Source: an uncultured Oxalicibacterium sp. (GTDB lineage Bacteria > Pseudomonadota > Gammaproteobacteria > Burkholderiales > Burkholderiaceae_D). Taken from it: a DNA stretch of 50,180 bases. Position 1 is the first letter of the stretch, and each line of letters begins with the position of its first letter. The stretch covers positions 1 through 50,180 of the forward strand of contig NZ_CAJYMD010000049.1 of NCBI RefSeq assembly GCF_913776015.1, given 5' to 3'. Shown in pieces: positions 28,195 to 37,810 of this stretch. Both the position numbers and the translations under genes were made by a program. The notes under the pieces are model-generated. The model saw only the letters and a program-made list of their open reading frames with translations. It ran no database searches and was not told where the DNA came from.

Positions 28195-28842
28195 CCAGTC
28201 TCAAAAGAAGGGATAAATAGATCAGTCCATGAAACATCCCATTGAGTCGCTGAAAATGCCCAAGGTCTAGCTCAAGAATCTGCTATGACCCAAGCGGACA
28301 AAAAACTACGTTGTCTTGAATATGCAGCTCGCCACAAATTCATGGCGCTCAGGTTGAAAGTAGAAAACCGAGCAATCGCAACAATCACCACTGGCAAAGC
28401 AATAGACACGCGTCATCACCAGTACTGCATTCCCTGTTTTAGTTTTTAACTGCCTGGCGATCTGTTTGTCGGTGAGTTGCGCACGTAGAGGCATCTCTCG
28501 AAACACCGTCAAGCGTTATGTACGTGCTGGAACCATTGAACCGGTTTACGCCTCTCGACGACTTCTTTAGTTAAAGCAGACGTATTGGATTTTTGCGCGC
28601 TGGGATTTGAAGGCTTGCATGGCTGAATCCCAGCGCTCACATGTCAGCGGAAACTGGGATGAAACTTGAGAGGATCAATTCTGAGGAAAACTCAGCGCAC
28701 ACCACATCAAAGGTGAATCCCGACTGTGTGCAGCATCGTCGAGGCAAGCTTGTTTTGCCAACAAAATGAGGTTTGCGGAGGAAACGGATATTTTGCGGAA
28801 AGCGTATCAACGCTTTGAAAATCACAAGAACCGCATGTTGAT
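28195..28842. other. Decayed or non-coding region between regulator gene and tRNA-Leu
   Basis: These 650 bp hold no convincing intact gene. A 54-codon open frame (28285-28449, plus) encodes MTQADKKLRCLEYAARHK... with no family I recognise. A transposase-like remnant lies at 28490-28570. A 42-codon frame beginning near 28640 is also unrecognised. The mixture of short broken frames and a transposase fragment suggests old mobile-element debris. Confidence 0.55.
28490..28570 (+). pseudogene. Probable transposase remnant (IS21 IstA-like helix-turn-helix fragment)
   Basis: Twenty-six codons before a stop read GISRNTVKRYVRAG followed by TIEPVYASRRLL. This resembles the N-terminal DNA-binding helix of IS21-family IstA transposases, which typically have SRNTVRRYL-like text followed by a PAYP-like segment. 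No intact transposase, IstB gene or terminal inverted repeats were found nearby. The match is short, so the IS21 label is tentative. Confidence 0.45.
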
Positions 28843-28929
28843 TGGTGCCCCGAGCCGGAATCGAACCGGCACGCCCTTTCGAGCGAGAGATTTTAAGTCT
28901 CTTGTGTCTACCAATTTCACCATCAGGGC
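28843..28929 (-). tRNA. tRNA-Leu(TAA)
   Basis: This 87-nt type II tRNA has a long variable arm. The acceptor stem is GCCCTGA paired with TCGGGGC, the anticodon loop contains TAA, the T-loop is TTCGATT, and CCA is encoded. Confidence 0.96.
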
Positions 28930-28952
28930 ATGCCGCCATTGTAAGACAGCAT

Positions 28953-28976
28953 AAAAAAAGCGCCGTGGGCGCTTTT
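28953..28976 (-). terminator. Intrinsic terminator after tRNA-Cys
   Basis: On the minus strand AAAAGCGCC, a three-base loop and GGCGCTTTT lead into a run of T residues. It lies between tRNA-Cys and tRNA-Leu, so the two may be separate transcripts or only partly linked. Confidence 0.8.
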
Positions 28977-28984
28977 AAGAAAAC

Positions 28985-29058
28985 TGGAGGCGGAGGCCGG
29001 AATCGAACCGGCGTAGACGGCTTTGCAGGCCGCTGCATAACCACTTTGCTACCCCGCC
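28985..29058 (-). tRNA. tRNA-Cys(GCA)
   Basis: The 74-nt cloverleaf begins GGCGGGGTAGC and ends CTCCGCCTCCA. The anticodon loop CTGCAAA gives anticodon GCA. CCA is encoded. Confidence 0.96.
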
Positions 29059-29111
29059 TTGGGGTTTCACTTACGGCACGTAAATGCCAGTAAATGATCT
29101 CACTCATGAAC

Positions 29112-29135
29112 AAAAAAGGAAGCATCAGCTTCCTT
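29112..29135 (-). terminator. Intrinsic terminator downstream of gdhA
   Basis: An 8-bp stem (AAGGAAGC/GCTTCCTT) with a four-base loop is followed by a T-run on the minus strand, about 180 bp past the gdhA stop and before tRNA-Cys. Confidence 0.75.
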
Positions 29136-29317
29136 ATGGAAATTCTGAACACAAGTGATGTGGTGCGTTTTCAGGAGCGATTCGCTTACCCGACAACCAT
29201 GCAATTATGACGTAATCAGACGCCATTGGCAACACTCACGGACGAAAGCAGGCGGCAAGCATGGAAACCCTTTCAGGCCTCCATAAATGCAACTGCACAT
29301 CCGGGCAATTACCCGCA

Positions 29318-30667
29318 TCAATACACACCTTGCGCCATGATCGCATCGGCCAGTTTGACGAAGCCGGCAATATTGGCACCATCAACGTAATTGATTGAAC
29401 CATCCGCCCGCTTGCCATGATGGGCGCAATTCGCATGAATCTCTTTCATGATGCTGTGCAGTCGCTCGTCTACTTCAGCATGATGCCAGGATAGACGCAA
29501 AGCATTCTGCGACATTTCCAGGCCAGAAGTCGATACGCCACCGGCATTGCTAGCCTTGCCCGGCGCATAAAGTGTTCGTGCTTCGAGAAAAACATCTACC
29601 GCTTCCAATGTTGCCGGCATATTCGCGCCTTCGGCCACGCAGATTGCGCCATTGGCCACCAAGGTTTTGGCATCGTTGCCATCGAGCTCATTCTGCGTAG
29701 CACAAGGCAAAGCGATATCGACCGGAATATGCCACGGGCGCTTACCCGCCTCGAATTGCATGCCATGCTTCTTGGCAAACACATCAAGGCGACCGCGCTC
29801 CACGTTTTTCCATTCTTTCAGCGCAGCCAGCTTTTCTTCCGTAAACCCTTCGTTGTCGTACAAGGTGCCACCAGAATCGGACACCGTCACCACCTTGGCA
29901 TTGAGCTCCATCGCCTTTTCAACCGCAAACTGGGCGACGTTGCCGGAACCAGAAACCGAAACACGCATGCCGTCAAAGGATTTCCCGGCGCGACGCAACA
30001 TCTCTTCGGCAAAGTACACGGCGCCGTAGCCTGTTGCTTCCGGCCGCATCAAGCTGCCGCCGAACGCCAATCCCTTGCCGGTAAAAATGCCCGACGTGTC
30101 GTTGGACAATTTCTTCATCATGCCCGCCATATAGCCGACTTCTCGTGCGCCAACGCCAATGTCGCCAGCGGGAATGTCCGTATCCGAACCCAGGTGGCGG
30201 TAGAGCTCGAACATCAGCGCCTGGCAAAAACGCATGACTTCACCTTCGCTCTTGCCCTTTGGATCGAAATCGGAGCCGCCCTTGCCCCCGCCCATCGGCA
30301 AAGTCGTCAATGCATTCTTGAACGTTTGCTCAAACGCCAGAAATTTCAGAATCGAGAGGTTGACCGACGGATGAAACCGCATGCCGCCTTTAAAAGGACC
30401 GATCGCAGAGCTGTGCTGAATACGGAAGGCGCGATTGACCTGCACCTGCCCCTGATCATCCACCCACGACACACGGAACTGAATGACACGCTCCGGCTCA
30501 ACCAACCTTTCCAACAAACCGGCTTTTGCGTACTGCGGGTTACGGCTGACGAAAGGCCAGAGACTAAGCATGACCTCGCGAACAGCCTGCAAAAATTCCG
30601 GTTGATGCGGATCGCGCTTGGCAACGGCACTCATGAAATCGTCAACACTGCTATAGCCCACGGTCAT
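29318..30667 (-). CDS. gdhA: NADP-specific glutamate dehydrogenase
   Basis: The enzyme makes glutamate from 2-oxoglutarate, ammonia and NADPH. The 449-residue protein matches the family length. Substrate and catalytic regions are GPFKGGMRFHPSVN, the Lys-containing LPMGGGKGGSDFDPKGKS and DIPAGDIGVGAREVGYM; the dinucleotide-binding region is VSVSGSGNVAQFAVEKA. The ATG at 30667 follows the ribosome site GAGGGAG; open frame further upstream has no family match. It is monocistronic. Ammonia released by the formamidase encoded in this window could be assimilated through it. Confidence 0.96.
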   Translation of the reverse strand: MTVGYSSVDDFMSAVAKRDPHQPEFLQAVREVMLSLWPFVSRNPQYAKAGLLERLVEPERVIQFRVSWVDDQGQVQVNRAFRIQHSSAIGPFKGGMRFHPSVNLSILKFLAFEQTFKNALTTLPMGGGKGGSDFDPKGKSEGEVMRFCQALMFELYRHLGSDTDIPAGDIGVGAREVGYMAGMMKKLSNDTSGIFTGKGLAFGGSLMRPEATGYGAVYFAEEMLRRAGKSFDGMRVSVSGSGNVAQFAVEKAMELNAKVVTVSDSGGTLYDNEGFTEEKLAALKEWKNVERGRLDVFAKKHGMQFEAGKRPWHIPVDIALPCATQNELDGNDAKTLVANGAICVAEGANMPATLEAVDVFLEARTLYAPGKASNAGGVSTSGLEMSQNALRLSWHHAEVDERLHSIMKEIHANCAHHGKRADGSINYVDGANIAGFVKLADAIMAQGVY

Positions 30668-30944
30668 TACTCCCTCTGCTGATAAATAACATTCGATTTG
30701 CCCGCGCGTGACTGAAGACCTCGCCAAGGGCAATCGTCAATAAAAGGAACGTAATATACCCAATCAAGCACAAAAATAGTGCATATCGGATCAGCCAACC
30801 GGCTAATAAGATTTATTTTGGTGCAAATTTTTGTAATTAAAGATTTGCTATGGATGCGTTGGACAATGAAAAGTCGCGCAATCTCGCGGCGACATAGAGG
30901 GTGATACGGGAAGCAATAACAGGATGTGAAGGCAAGACAAAAAC
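30668..30944. other. gdhA promoter region
   Basis: This stretch upstream of gdhA is AT-rich and holds no gene. It contains GCAC-N7-GTGC around 30768-30782 close to a TATATT box on the minus strand, which may be an operator or promoter element. No clear nitrogen-regulator or sigma-54 site was found. Confidence 0.4.
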
Positions 30945-30970
30945 AAAAAGGAGCCCGAAGGCTCCTTTTT
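30945..30970 (-). terminator. Terminator after the first tRNA-Gly gene
   Basis: Eleven-base arms (AAAAAGGAGCC/GGCTCCTTTTT) flank a four-base loop, about 33 bp beyond the tRNA 3' end. The flanking A and T runs mean it could act on both strands. Confidence 0.85.
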
Positions 30971-31002
30971 GCAAAATGAAGTTTTTAAAACTCCACTGAA
31001 TG

Positions 31003-31078
31003 TGGAGCGGGAGAAGAGTCTCGAACTCTCGACCTATACCTTGGCAAGGTATCGCTCTACCAACTGAGCTACTCCCGC
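31003..31078 (-). tRNA. tRNA-Gly(GCC), copy 1
   Basis: The 76-nt cloverleaf has acceptor stem GCGGGAG/CTCCCGC, anticodon GCC in TTGCCAA and encoded CCA. It is identical in sequence to the copy at 31156-31231. Confidence 0.97.
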
Positions 31079-31121
31079 AATGACTTGCGATATCGATGGG
31101 TTGTTGCATCCATCAGATTAA

Positions 31122-31148
31122 AAAAGGAAGCTTGTTCAGCTTCCTTTT
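31122..31148 (-). terminator. Hairpin terminator between the two tRNA-Gly genes
   Basis: Arms AAAAGGAAGC/GCTTCCTTTT with a seven-base loop are followed by a T-run on the minus strand, 8 bp after copy 2 of tRNA-Gly. Confidence 0.75.
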
Positions 31149-31155
31149 AGAAACT

Positions 31156-31231
31156 TGGAGCGGGAGAAGAGTCTCGAACTCTCGACCTATACCTTGGCAA
31201 GGTATCGCTCTACCAACTGAGCTACTCCCGC
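31156..31231 (-). tRNA. tRNA-Gly(GCC), copy 2
   Basis: The 76-nt gene has anticodon GCC and encoded CCA, and is identical to copy 1 about 80 bp downstream. It has a consensus sigma-70 promoter immediately upstream. Confidence 0.97.
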
Positions 31232-31245
31232 ATCGACAGGTGTGC

Positions 31246-31273
31246 ATTATAGAGTAATGCGAAAACTTGTCAA
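31246..31273 (-). promoter_or_regulatory. Consensus sigma-70 promoter of the tRNA-Gly genes
   Basis: On the minus strand TTGACA (31273-31268) and TATAAT (31251-31246) are both perfect, with a 16-bp spacer. Transcription would begin just ahead of tRNA-Gly copy 2. Confidence 0.88.
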
Positions 31274-31290
31274 GCAACTTCAAGATATAT

Positions 31291-31878
31291 TCAGAGCAAA
31301 TTTCCGCCACGCTCTTTGATCAAGGGCCATGCCTTGCGCAGATAGTAGAACATCGACCAGACCGTCAATACTGCAGCGACCCACAACAGCTTGTCGCCCC
31401 AGAATTGCAGGTCGATACCCAACACATCTTCGTAATACAGCAGCATAGGAATCGCTGTCATCTGCGCGACTGTCTTGATCTTGCCAATCGAACTGACAGC
31501 AACCGACTTCGATGCACCGATACGCGCCATCCATTCTCGCAACGCTGAAATCGTGATCTCGCGACCGATGATGATGAAGGCGATGATGGCATCGACACGC
31601 TGCAATTCGATCAGCACCAGCAAGGCACCAGTCACCATCAGCTTGTCGGCTACAGGATCAAGGAAGGCACCAAAGGCCGACGTCTGGTTCCAGCGGCGTG
31701 CCAGAAAGCCATCGATCCAGTCCGTCAGTGCCGCCACGATGAAAATGATGGTGGCGATCAAACCCTGGGTCTTGTTGAACGAACCCAGCCAAGCATCGGG
31801 AATGTAAAGAACGCCAACCATCAGCGGGATCAGCGCCACGCGCAACCAGGTCAGCAGAATGGGAATATTGAAAGGCAT
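31291..31878 (-). CDS. pgsA: CDP-diacylglycerol-glycerol-3-phosphate 3-phosphatidyltransferase
   Basis: This inner-membrane enzyme makes phosphatidylglycerol phosphate, the committed step to phosphatidylglycerol and cardiolipin. The 195-residue protein shows the CDP-alcohol phosphotransferase motif DG-x2-AR-x8-G-x3-D-x3-D in DGFLARRWNQTSAFGAF followed by LDPVADK. About five hydrophobic helices are visible. It lies 57 bp behind uvrC on the same strand, the usual uvrC-pgsA pair in proteobacteria, and ahead of the tRNA-Gly genes. Confidence 0.95.
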   Translation of the reverse strand: MPFNIPILLTWLRVALIPLMVGVLYIPDAWLGSFNKTQGLIATIIFIVAALTDWIDGFLARRWNQTSAFGAFLDPVADKLMVTGALLVLIELQRVDAIIAFIIIGREITISALREWMARIGASKSVAVSSIGKIKTVAQMTAIPMLLYYEDVLGIDLQFWGDKLLWVAAVLTVWSMFYYLRKAWPLIKERGGNLL

Positions 31879-31935
31879 GAGAAAAACGTCTTGTTCCGGT
31901 GCACCGCAACGGCCACATGGCCGCTGCCCCGTAAT

Positions 31936-33798
31936 CTAATGCAATTGCTTGTAAATGTCTTCCGCCAATTGGCGTGAAATGCCCTCCACCGAAGCCAATT
32001 CCTCAATGCTCGCATCCATCACACCACGCAAACCGCCAAAACGCGTTAGCAATTTCTGCCGACGTTTGGCACCAATGCCTTCGATTTCTTCCAGCCGCGA
32101 GGTTTGTCTGGCCTTGGCGCGCTTGGCTCGCATGCCGGTAATAGCGAAACGATGCGCCTCATCGCGGATTTGCGCAACCAGCATCAGAGCGCCAGACTCC
32201 TTGCCAAGTTCCTGCGCAGAGCGCCCATCGACAAAAACCAGCGTTTCCAGCCCGACCTTGCGTCCCTCTCCCTTGGCAACGCCAACAATCAGACTGATAT
32301 CGAGGCCCAACTCGGTAAATACCTGCCGCGCCATTTCCACCTGCCCCTTGCCACCATCGATCAGTACGACGTCCGGCATCACACCATCGCCATTCGCGAC
32401 CTTCTCGTACCGACGTTGCAAAACCTGACGCATGGCCGCGTAATCGTCACCAGGCGTGATGTCGTTGATGTTGTAGCGTCGGTATTCGCCATTCTGCATG
32501 GCGTGATGATGGAATACCACGCACGAAGCCTGCGTCGCTTCGCCTTGCGTATGGCTGATGTCAAAACACTCGACACGAAAACTGTCGATATCCTCGACCT
32601 CGACGCCCAGCACTTCGATCAATTGTCGGGTGCGCGTCTGCTGCGAGCCCTGCTCGGACAATAGACGTGCGAGCGCAATTTCAGCGCCCTTATGCGCCAT
32701 CTCCAGCCATTGCCGACGCGGCCCTTGCGGCTGGAAGATCAGATTGATGCGATGCCCGCATTGCGCCATCAAGGCAAGCATCAGTTCGGGATCGTCGAAT
32801 TCGGTATTGACGATCAGCGAAGCCGGCACGAACTTGTCGATGTAATGCTGCGCAATGAATGCCTTGAGCACCTCCGCAGCCAGCGATTCACCTTCAGCCG
32901 GCGCGCTATCGACATGCGTTGGGAAGTAGGCGCGATCACCGAGGTGGCGACCACCGCGCACCATCGCCAGATTGACGCAGGCGCGACCGCCCTGCACCAC
33001 CACGGCGATGATGTCGATATCGGTTTCGCTGCCCGTATCCATACTTTGCTGCTGCAGCACACGCGACAGCGCCGTGATCTGGTTGCGCACTACCGCCGCC
33101 TGTTCGAAATTGAGTTCTTCTGCATAGGCCATCATTTTGGCCTGCAAGGCTTCCAGCACTTCGGTCTGCCGACCGCGCAGGAATTTGGCGGCGTTCTCCA
33201 CGTCCAGCGCATAGTCGTCCTTCTCGATCAGGCCGACACAGGGCGCACTGCAACGATGAATCTGATGCAACAGACAAGGTCGCGTGCGATTGGCATAGAC
33301 CGAATCCTCGCAGGTACGCAACAAGAAAACCTTTTGCAGAATCTGCATCGACTCCTTGACTGCCCAGCCGCTTGGGAAAGGACCAAAATACTGATTCTTC
33401 TTGTCCACCGCGCCACGGTAATACGCCATGCGTGGGAAATCCTGTCCCGTGATCTTGAGATAGGGATAGGATTTGTCGTCGCGAAAGAGGATGTTGTAGC
33501 GCGGTTGCTGCATCTTGATCAGATTGTTTTCGAGCAGCAGCGCTTCGGCCTCCGTGCGGGTGATCGTTGTTTCGAGACGTGCGATACGCTCGACCATCAG
33601 TGCCGTACGCGGACTCGCGAGATTCTTTTGGAAATAGCTGGAAACGCGTTTCTTGAGTTCACGCGCCTTGCCGACATAGAGCAGGTTGCCATCGCCATCG
33701 AAATAACGATAGACCCCTGGCAGATTGGGCAAACGTGCGACCGTCTCCAGCAGTAGCGTACGTGTTTCCTCGGCGCTACGTTCCGGCTGGTCCGACAT
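31936..33798 (-). CDS. uvrC: Excinuclease ABC subunit C
   Basis: UvrC makes both incisions in nucleotide excision repair after UvrAB finds the lesion. The 620-residue protein has an N-terminal GIY-YIG domain ([20 protein letters not shown]), a Cys-containing linker ([18 protein letters not shown]), a UVR motif near residue 210 ([18 protein letters not shown]), the RNase H-like endonuclease domain ([31 protein letters not shown]) and C-terminal helix-hairpin-helix repeats ([13 protein letters not shown]). ATG 33798 is chosen because GGAGGAG precedes it; the alternative at 33810 would contain that site. Confidence 0.96.
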   Translation of the reverse strand: MSDQPERSAEETRTLLLETVARLPNLPGVYRYFDGDGNLLYVGKARELKKRVSSYFQKNLASPRTALMVERIARLETTITRTEAEALLLENNLIKMQQPRYNILFRDDKSYPYLKITGQDFPRMAYYRGAVDKKNQYFGPFPSGWAVKESMQILQKVFLLRTCEDSVYANRTRPCLLHQIHRCSAPCVGLIEKDDYALDVENAAKFLRGRQTEVLEALQAKMMAYAEELNFEQAAVVRNQITALSRVLQQQSMDTGSETDIDIIAVVVQGGRACVNLAMVRGGRHLGDRAYFPTHVDSAPAEGESLAAEVLKAFIAQHYIDKFVPASLIVNTEFDDPELMLALMAQCGHRINLIFQPQGPRRQWLEMAHKGAEIALARLLSEQGSQQTRTRQLIEVLGVEVEDIDSFRVECFDISHTQGEATQASCVVFHHHAMQNGEYRRYNINDITPGDDYAAMRQVLQRRYEKVANGDGVMPDVVLIDGGKGQVEMARQVFTELGLDISLIVGVAKGEGRKVGLETLVFVDGRSAQELGKESGALMLVAQIRDEAHRFAITGMRAKRAKARQTSRLEEIEGIGAKRRQKLLTRFGGLRGVMDASIEELASVEGISRQLAEDIYKQLH

Positions 33799-33814
33799 GC
33801 GCTCCTCCATGCGA

Positions 33815-34909
33815 TCAGTGCCCTGCCGGCATCGCCAGTTTCAACGCAGTCTCTTTCGCTGACTGATAACGTGCATCGCGCTGCAAGGCATCCCAATCCA
33901 GCGCTGCCGTCTGCGGGGTCAGTGCCGCAATGCGTGCAGCCGATGCCGCACTTGCTGCATTCGCCGGGTAATCAAGCTCGGCCAACAGACGATCAGCCTT
34001 GTCGGGCGAATTGCAGATCAGCACCATGTCACAACCGGCAGCCAATGCAGCCTGCGCGCCCTTGACTACATCACCAGCGACGCGTGCGCCTTCCATGCTG
34101 AGATCGTCGCTGAAAATGATGCCTTTAAAACCGAATTTTTCGCGCAACATGGTCAACCACTTGTGCGAGAAACCTGCCGGATGCTTGTCCACTTTCGGAT
34201 AGGTCACATGTGCCGGCATCACGCCGGCCAGACTCAAACCGAGCCAGCCATAAGGCGCGGCATCATCAGCGAGAATCGCATCCAGCGAACGCTCATCGAC
34301 GGGAATCTCCAGATGCGAATCGGCCTTGACGAAGCCATGTCCAGGAAAATGTTTGCCGCAATTGAGCATGCCCGCCAGTGCAAGACCATGATTGAGACTC
34401 TTTGCCAGCATCGTGACGACACGTGCATCGTGGTGAAAAGCACGATTGCCAATCACGCCGGACTCACCGTAATCAAGATCGAGCACTGGCGTAAAGGACA
34501 GATCGACACCGCAGGCGCGCAATTCGCTCGCCAGCACAAAGCCAACATCGGTCGCGGCACGCGTGGCTTCCAGTACATCGCGATCCCACAGCTCGCCCAA
34601 CTTGCGCATCGCCGGCAAATGCGTGAAGCCATCCGTCTTGAACCGCTGCACGCGACCGCCTTCATGATCGACGGCAATCACGATGCCGGGACGTACCGCA
34701 TGAATTGCTGCGGTCAATGCCGTCAATTGCTGGCGATCCGTGTAATTGCGTGCAAACAGAATTACACCGCCCGTCAAGGGATGACGAATGCGGCGAATAT
34801 CGTCTTCGCTGAGCGTGGTTCCCACCACATCCAGCATGACAGGGCCGAACTTGCCTGCTGTTTGAGCATCGGCATTCAGCGCTTTTGCCACGTCTTTCAC
34901 AACACTCAT
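33815..34909 (-). CDS. nagZ: Beta-N-acetylhexosaminidase NagZ
   Basis: This cytoplasmic glycoside hydrolase family 3 enzyme removes N-acetylglucosamine from anhydromuropeptides during peptidoglycan recycling. The 364-residue protein shows [10 protein letters not shown] near residue 46, [11 protein letters not shown] and the catalytic-loop motif [16 protein letters not shown] with the His/Asp general acid-base pair. [12 protein letters not shown] contains the nucleophile Asp. The start overlaps the acpS stop by 4 bp and the stop is 16 bp before uvrC, so it is inside a tight operon. Confidence 0.95.
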   Translation of the reverse strand: MSVVKDVAKALNADAQTAGKFGPVMLDVVGTTLSEDDIRRIRHPLTGGVILFARNYTDRQQLTALTAAIHAVRPGIVIAVDHEGGRVQRFKTDGFTHLPAMRKLGELWDRDVLEATRAATDVGFVLASELRACGVDLSFTPVLDLDYGESGVIGNRAFHHDARVVTMLAKSLNHGLALAGMLNCGKHFPGHGFVKADSHLEIPVDERSLDAILADDAAPYGWLGLSLAGVMPAHVTYPKVDKHPAGFSHKWLTMLREKFGFKGIIFSDDLSMEGARVAGDVVKGAQAALAAGCDMVLICNSPDKADRLLAELDYPANAASAASAARIAALTPQTAALDWDALQRDARYQSAKETALKLAMPAGH

Positions 34910-35298
34910 TTTTTCTCCACTACGACGAAGGCAACTGCGTAATCCACTTCATCGGTAATCGTCACGTGCGCATGCAGACCGTTGTCTTCCATAAAGGTCG
35001 TGAGACTGCCACTCGTCACGACCAACGGCTTGCCACTCGGCGCATTCAAGGTCTGCATGGCCCGCCATGTCATCGGCATGCGTATGCCAAGACCAATCGC
35101 TTTGGAAAAGGCTTCCTTGGCGGCGAAACGTGTTGCCAGAAATCGGATACCACGCGCCTCCACCTTGTCCTTGCGGCGATGATATTTGGCCAGTTCTTCC
35201 GCGCCCAGCACGCGCTCGGCAAAGCGGTCGCCATGTCGTGCTAACGCAGCTTCCACGCGCTTGATCTGGATGATGTCGGTACCGATGCCGTAGATCAT
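34906..35298 (-). CDS. acpS: Holo-[acyl-carrier-protein] synthase
   Basis: AcpS transfers the 4'-phosphopantetheine arm of CoA to acyl carrier protein, whose gene is also in this window. The 130-residue protein begins [16 protein letters not shown] with the metal-binding Asp8. The second metal residue lies in [13 protein letters not shown]. Length is typical. It overlaps pdxJ upstream and nagZ downstream by 4 bp each, so translation is probably coupled across all three genes. Confidence 0.96.
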   Translation of the reverse strand: MIYGIGTDIIQIKRVEAALARHGDRFAERVLGAEELAKYHRRKDKVEARGIRFLATRFAAKEAFSKAIGLGIRMPMTWRAMQTLNAPSGKPLVVTSGSLTTFMEDNGLHAHVTITDEVDYAVAFVVVEKK

Positions 35299-36068
35299 GC
35301 TGACTCCACACGTGCAGTCAGGCGGGAGGCAACCATGATCGCCTTCATTTCACGTACGGCATTCTGCCAGCCGACAAAGACGGCATGCGCCACAATCGCA
35401 TGACCGATGTTGAGTTCCGCAATATCAGGAATGGCGGCAATGGCCTGCACGTTTGTGTAATGCAAACCATGGCCGGCATTGACCTTGAGACCATGTCGCA
35501 TGCCTTCAAGCACTGCGTTGCGTATGCGATCGAGTTCAGCCTGTTGCGCGGTCTGCGCATGCGCTTCGGCATAGCGCCCGGTATGCAGTTCGATGACACG
35601 CGCTCCGGTTTCTTCGGCCGCAACGATCTGCTCCGCATCGGGATCAATGAAGAGACTGACGCGAATATCCTGCGCCTGCAACTGCCGCACTGCGGCACTG
35701 ACTTCAGCAAAATAACGCGCGACATCCAGCCCACCTTCGGTCGTGACTTCTTCGCGGCGCTCCGGCACCAAGCACACATCCTGCGGCCGGATGCGGCACG
35801 CAAAATCGATCATCTCATTAGTGACGGCTGATTCCAGATTCATGCGCGTACGCAATTGCGGACGAATCAACTCGACGTCGGCATCCTTGATATGGCGGCG
35901 GTCTTCGCGCAAATGCAGCGTGATGGCATCGGCACCCGCCTCTTCCGCCAGCAATGCTGCCTGTAAAGGATCGGGATAAACGGTGCCGCGTGCGTTACGC
36001 AAAGTCGCCACGTGGTCGATATTGATACCGAGTTCGATGCTCGGATGATTCGGTTGCAGAAAACTCAT
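35295..36068 (-). CDS. pdxJ: Pyridoxine 5'-phosphate synthase PdxJ
   Basis: PdxJ condenses 1-deoxyxylulose 5-phosphate with 3-amino-1-hydroxyacetone phosphate in de novo vitamin B6 synthesis. The 257-residue TIM-barrel protein has [17 protein letters not shown] near the N-terminus, [12 protein letters not shown] with active-site His/Arg residues and [12 protein letters not shown] with the catalytic His. The order recO-pdxJ-acpS is the classic proteobacterial arrangement, with an 11-bp gap from recO. Confidence 0.96.
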   Translation of the reverse strand: MSFLQPNHPSIELGINIDHVATLRNARGTVYPDPLQAALLAEEAGADAITLHLREDRRHIKDADVELIRPQLRTRMNLESAVTNEMIDFACRIRPQDVCLVPERREEVTTEGGLDVARYFAEVSAAVRQLQAQDIRVSLFIDPDAEQIVAAEETGARVIELHTGRYAEAHAQTAQQAELDRIRNAVLEGMRHGLKVNAGHGLHYTNVQAIAAIPDIAELNIGHAIVAHAVFVGWQNAVREMKAIMVASRLTARVESA

Positions 36069-36079
36069 CTCATATCCCG

Positions 36080-36898
36080 TTAAAGCTGCAGCAGATCGAT
36101 CAGAATCTGCCGTGTATTCAGGGTGGCGCCATGCAAGTGATGCGCAAGCAGAAAGCGCATCAGGAACTTGCTTTGTGTTTGCGTGACCGCGTCGGCGTAA
36201 TCTTCATTATCCATATCCTGCAAGGTCTTGCCGAGCACACGCGGCCAGTTGTCCGAGACGCGTGCAGGACGTGGACCTGATTCAGGATCGACGACGTACA
36301 GGGTTTCACCAAGCACCGGTTCCCGCGTCATCGTGCAGCGCGCCCAGTCGCCCGCGACACCGCTTTCCTTCAGCAAGGCACGCTCGAACTTGCGCAGCAC
36401 AATCGCGGCAGGTTCATCATGCGCCAGATGCGTCAGCGCCTTGACGTAATGATCGAACAGCGCCGGATGGGGATCGTCGCGTACCAGCAGTTTGACAAGC
36501 AGTTCGTTGAGATAGAAACCGCAGAGCAGCGCCGATTTTTCGAGTGGCAGCAAGCCACCAACCCATTCGGCAGCAGTCAGTGTGCGTATTTCGGATTTGC
36601 CCGACCAGCTCAGCGAGAGTGGCTGGAATGTCTGCAAGGCGCCGCGCAGACGGGAATGCGGTCGTTTGGCACCTTTGGCGACCAGCGCCACACGACCATG
36701 ATCGCGCGAAAAGACATCGACGATCAGGCTGGTTTCCTTGTAGGGATAACTATGCAGGATAAAGCCAGGCTGATCGAGGATGCGCACTTCCCTTTCGGCA
36801 GAGCGTACCTTGCGCACCTTGGCGCTCGGCTGCTCAGCGGACGCAGGCGCGCCATCGTCGGAAGAAGAAACCATGTCGGCGGCAGAAAGTGCAACCAT
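36080..36898 (-). CDS. recO: DNA repair protein RecO
   Basis: RecO helps RecR load RecA on SSB-coated gaps in the RecFOR pathway. The 272-residue protein has an N-terminal OB-fold ([37 protein letters not shown], in two blocks) preceded by a charged, Ser/Ala-rich extension of about 40 residues. Helical RecO_C follows with [17 protein letters not shown]. The zinc-finger cysteines of some RecO proteins are not evident. The start is uncertain because no good ribosome site is seen; an internal ATG at residue 9 is possible. It lies 9 bp behind era. Confidence 0.9.
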   Translation of the reverse strand: MVALSAADMVSSSDDGAPASAEQPSAKVRKVRSAEREVRILDQPGFILHSYPYKETSLIVDVFSRDHGRVALVAKGAKRPHSRLRGALQTFQPLSLSWSGKSEIRTLTAAEWVGGLLPLEKSALLCGFYLNELLVKLLVRDDPHPALFDHYVKALTHLAHDEPAAIVLRKFERALLKESGVAGDWARCTMTREPVLGETLYVVDPESGPRPARVSDNWPRVLGKTLQDMDNEDYADAVTQTQSKFLMRFLLAHHLHGATLNTRQILIDLLQL

Positions 36899-36907
36899 CT
36901 GGCCCGA

Positions 36908-37810
36908 TTATTCGTAACCGTATGCGCGCAAGCCGGCTTCGTTATCAGCCCAGCCGGATTTGACCTTGACCCAGATTTCCAGATAGACAGGGCCATCGAA
37001 CAGCTTTTCCATATCCAGGCGGGCCTGCGTGGAAATTTCCTTGAGCTTGGCACCCTTGTTGCCGATCACCATGGACTTGTGCGTATCACGTTCCACCAGA
37101 ATCGCGGCGAATACGCGGCGCAGATTGCCTTCCTGTTGAAACTGTTCGATCAGGACGGTGCTGGTGTAAGGCAACTCATCGCCAACAAAGCGGAACACTT
37201 TTTCACGCACGATTTCGGCAGCCAGAAAACGCTCGCTGCGATCGGTAATATCGTCTTCGCCAAAGATCGGCGGATTTTCAGGAAGCAGCTTGCCGATTTC
37301 AGTTTGCAGATTATCGAGCTGAAAACGCAATTTGGCCGACACCGGAACGATGGCCGTGAAGTCACGCTTGGCCGCGACCTGCTGCACGAAGGGCATCAAT
37401 GCCGATTTATCCTTGATGCGGTCCGACTTGTTGATCACCAGCAGGCATGGCACATCGGCGGGAATCAGATCCAGCACCTGCTGATCGGCCTGACCGAAGG
37501 TACCGGCTTCAATCACGTACAAGATCACATCGGATGCGGTCAAGGTATTCGTGACCGTGCGATTGAGCGTCTTGTTGAGAGCGTTGGAATGCCGTGTCTG
37601 GAATCCCGGCGTATCGACATAGACGAATTGCGCATCAGCAGTCGTCTGAATGCCGGTAATACGATGGCGTGTCGTCTGTGCCTTGCGCGAGGTAATACTG
37701 ACCTTGGCACCGATCAACTGGTTCATGAGCGTCGATTTACCGACGTTGGGGCGACCGACGATCGCGATATAGCCACAGCGAAAGTCGGATGGCGCGTTGG
37801 AATCTGTCAT
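36908..37810 (-). CDS. era: GTPase Era
   Basis: Era is an essential GTPase that binds 16S rRNA and assists 30S maturation. The 300-residue protein has G1 GRPNVGKS, G3 DTPGF, G4 NKSD and a C-terminal KH domain ([23 protein letters not shown]). The start overlaps the rnc stop by 4 bp, as commonly found, so RNase III processing and ribosome assembly functions are translated together. Confidence 0.97.
   Translation of the reverse strand: MTDSNAPSDFRCGYIAIVGRPNVGKSTLMNQLIGAKVSITSRKAQTTRHRITGIQTTADAQFVYVDTPGFQTRHSNALNKTLNRTVTNTLTASDVILYVIEAGTFGQADQQVLDLIPADVPCLLVINKSDRIKDKSALMPFVQQVAAKRDFTAIVPVSAKLRFQLDNLQTEIGKLLPENPPIFGEDDITDRSERFLAAEIVREKVFRFVGDELPYTSTVLIEQFQQEGNLRRVFAAILVERDTHKSMVIGNKGAKLKEISTQARLDMEKLFDGPVYLEIWVKVKSGWADNEAGLRAYGYE

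Noticed and set aside
28637-29152. A 171-codon minus-strand frame
   Set aside because: It runs through tRNA-Leu and tRNA-Cys and has no recognisable domain; it is a chance frame.
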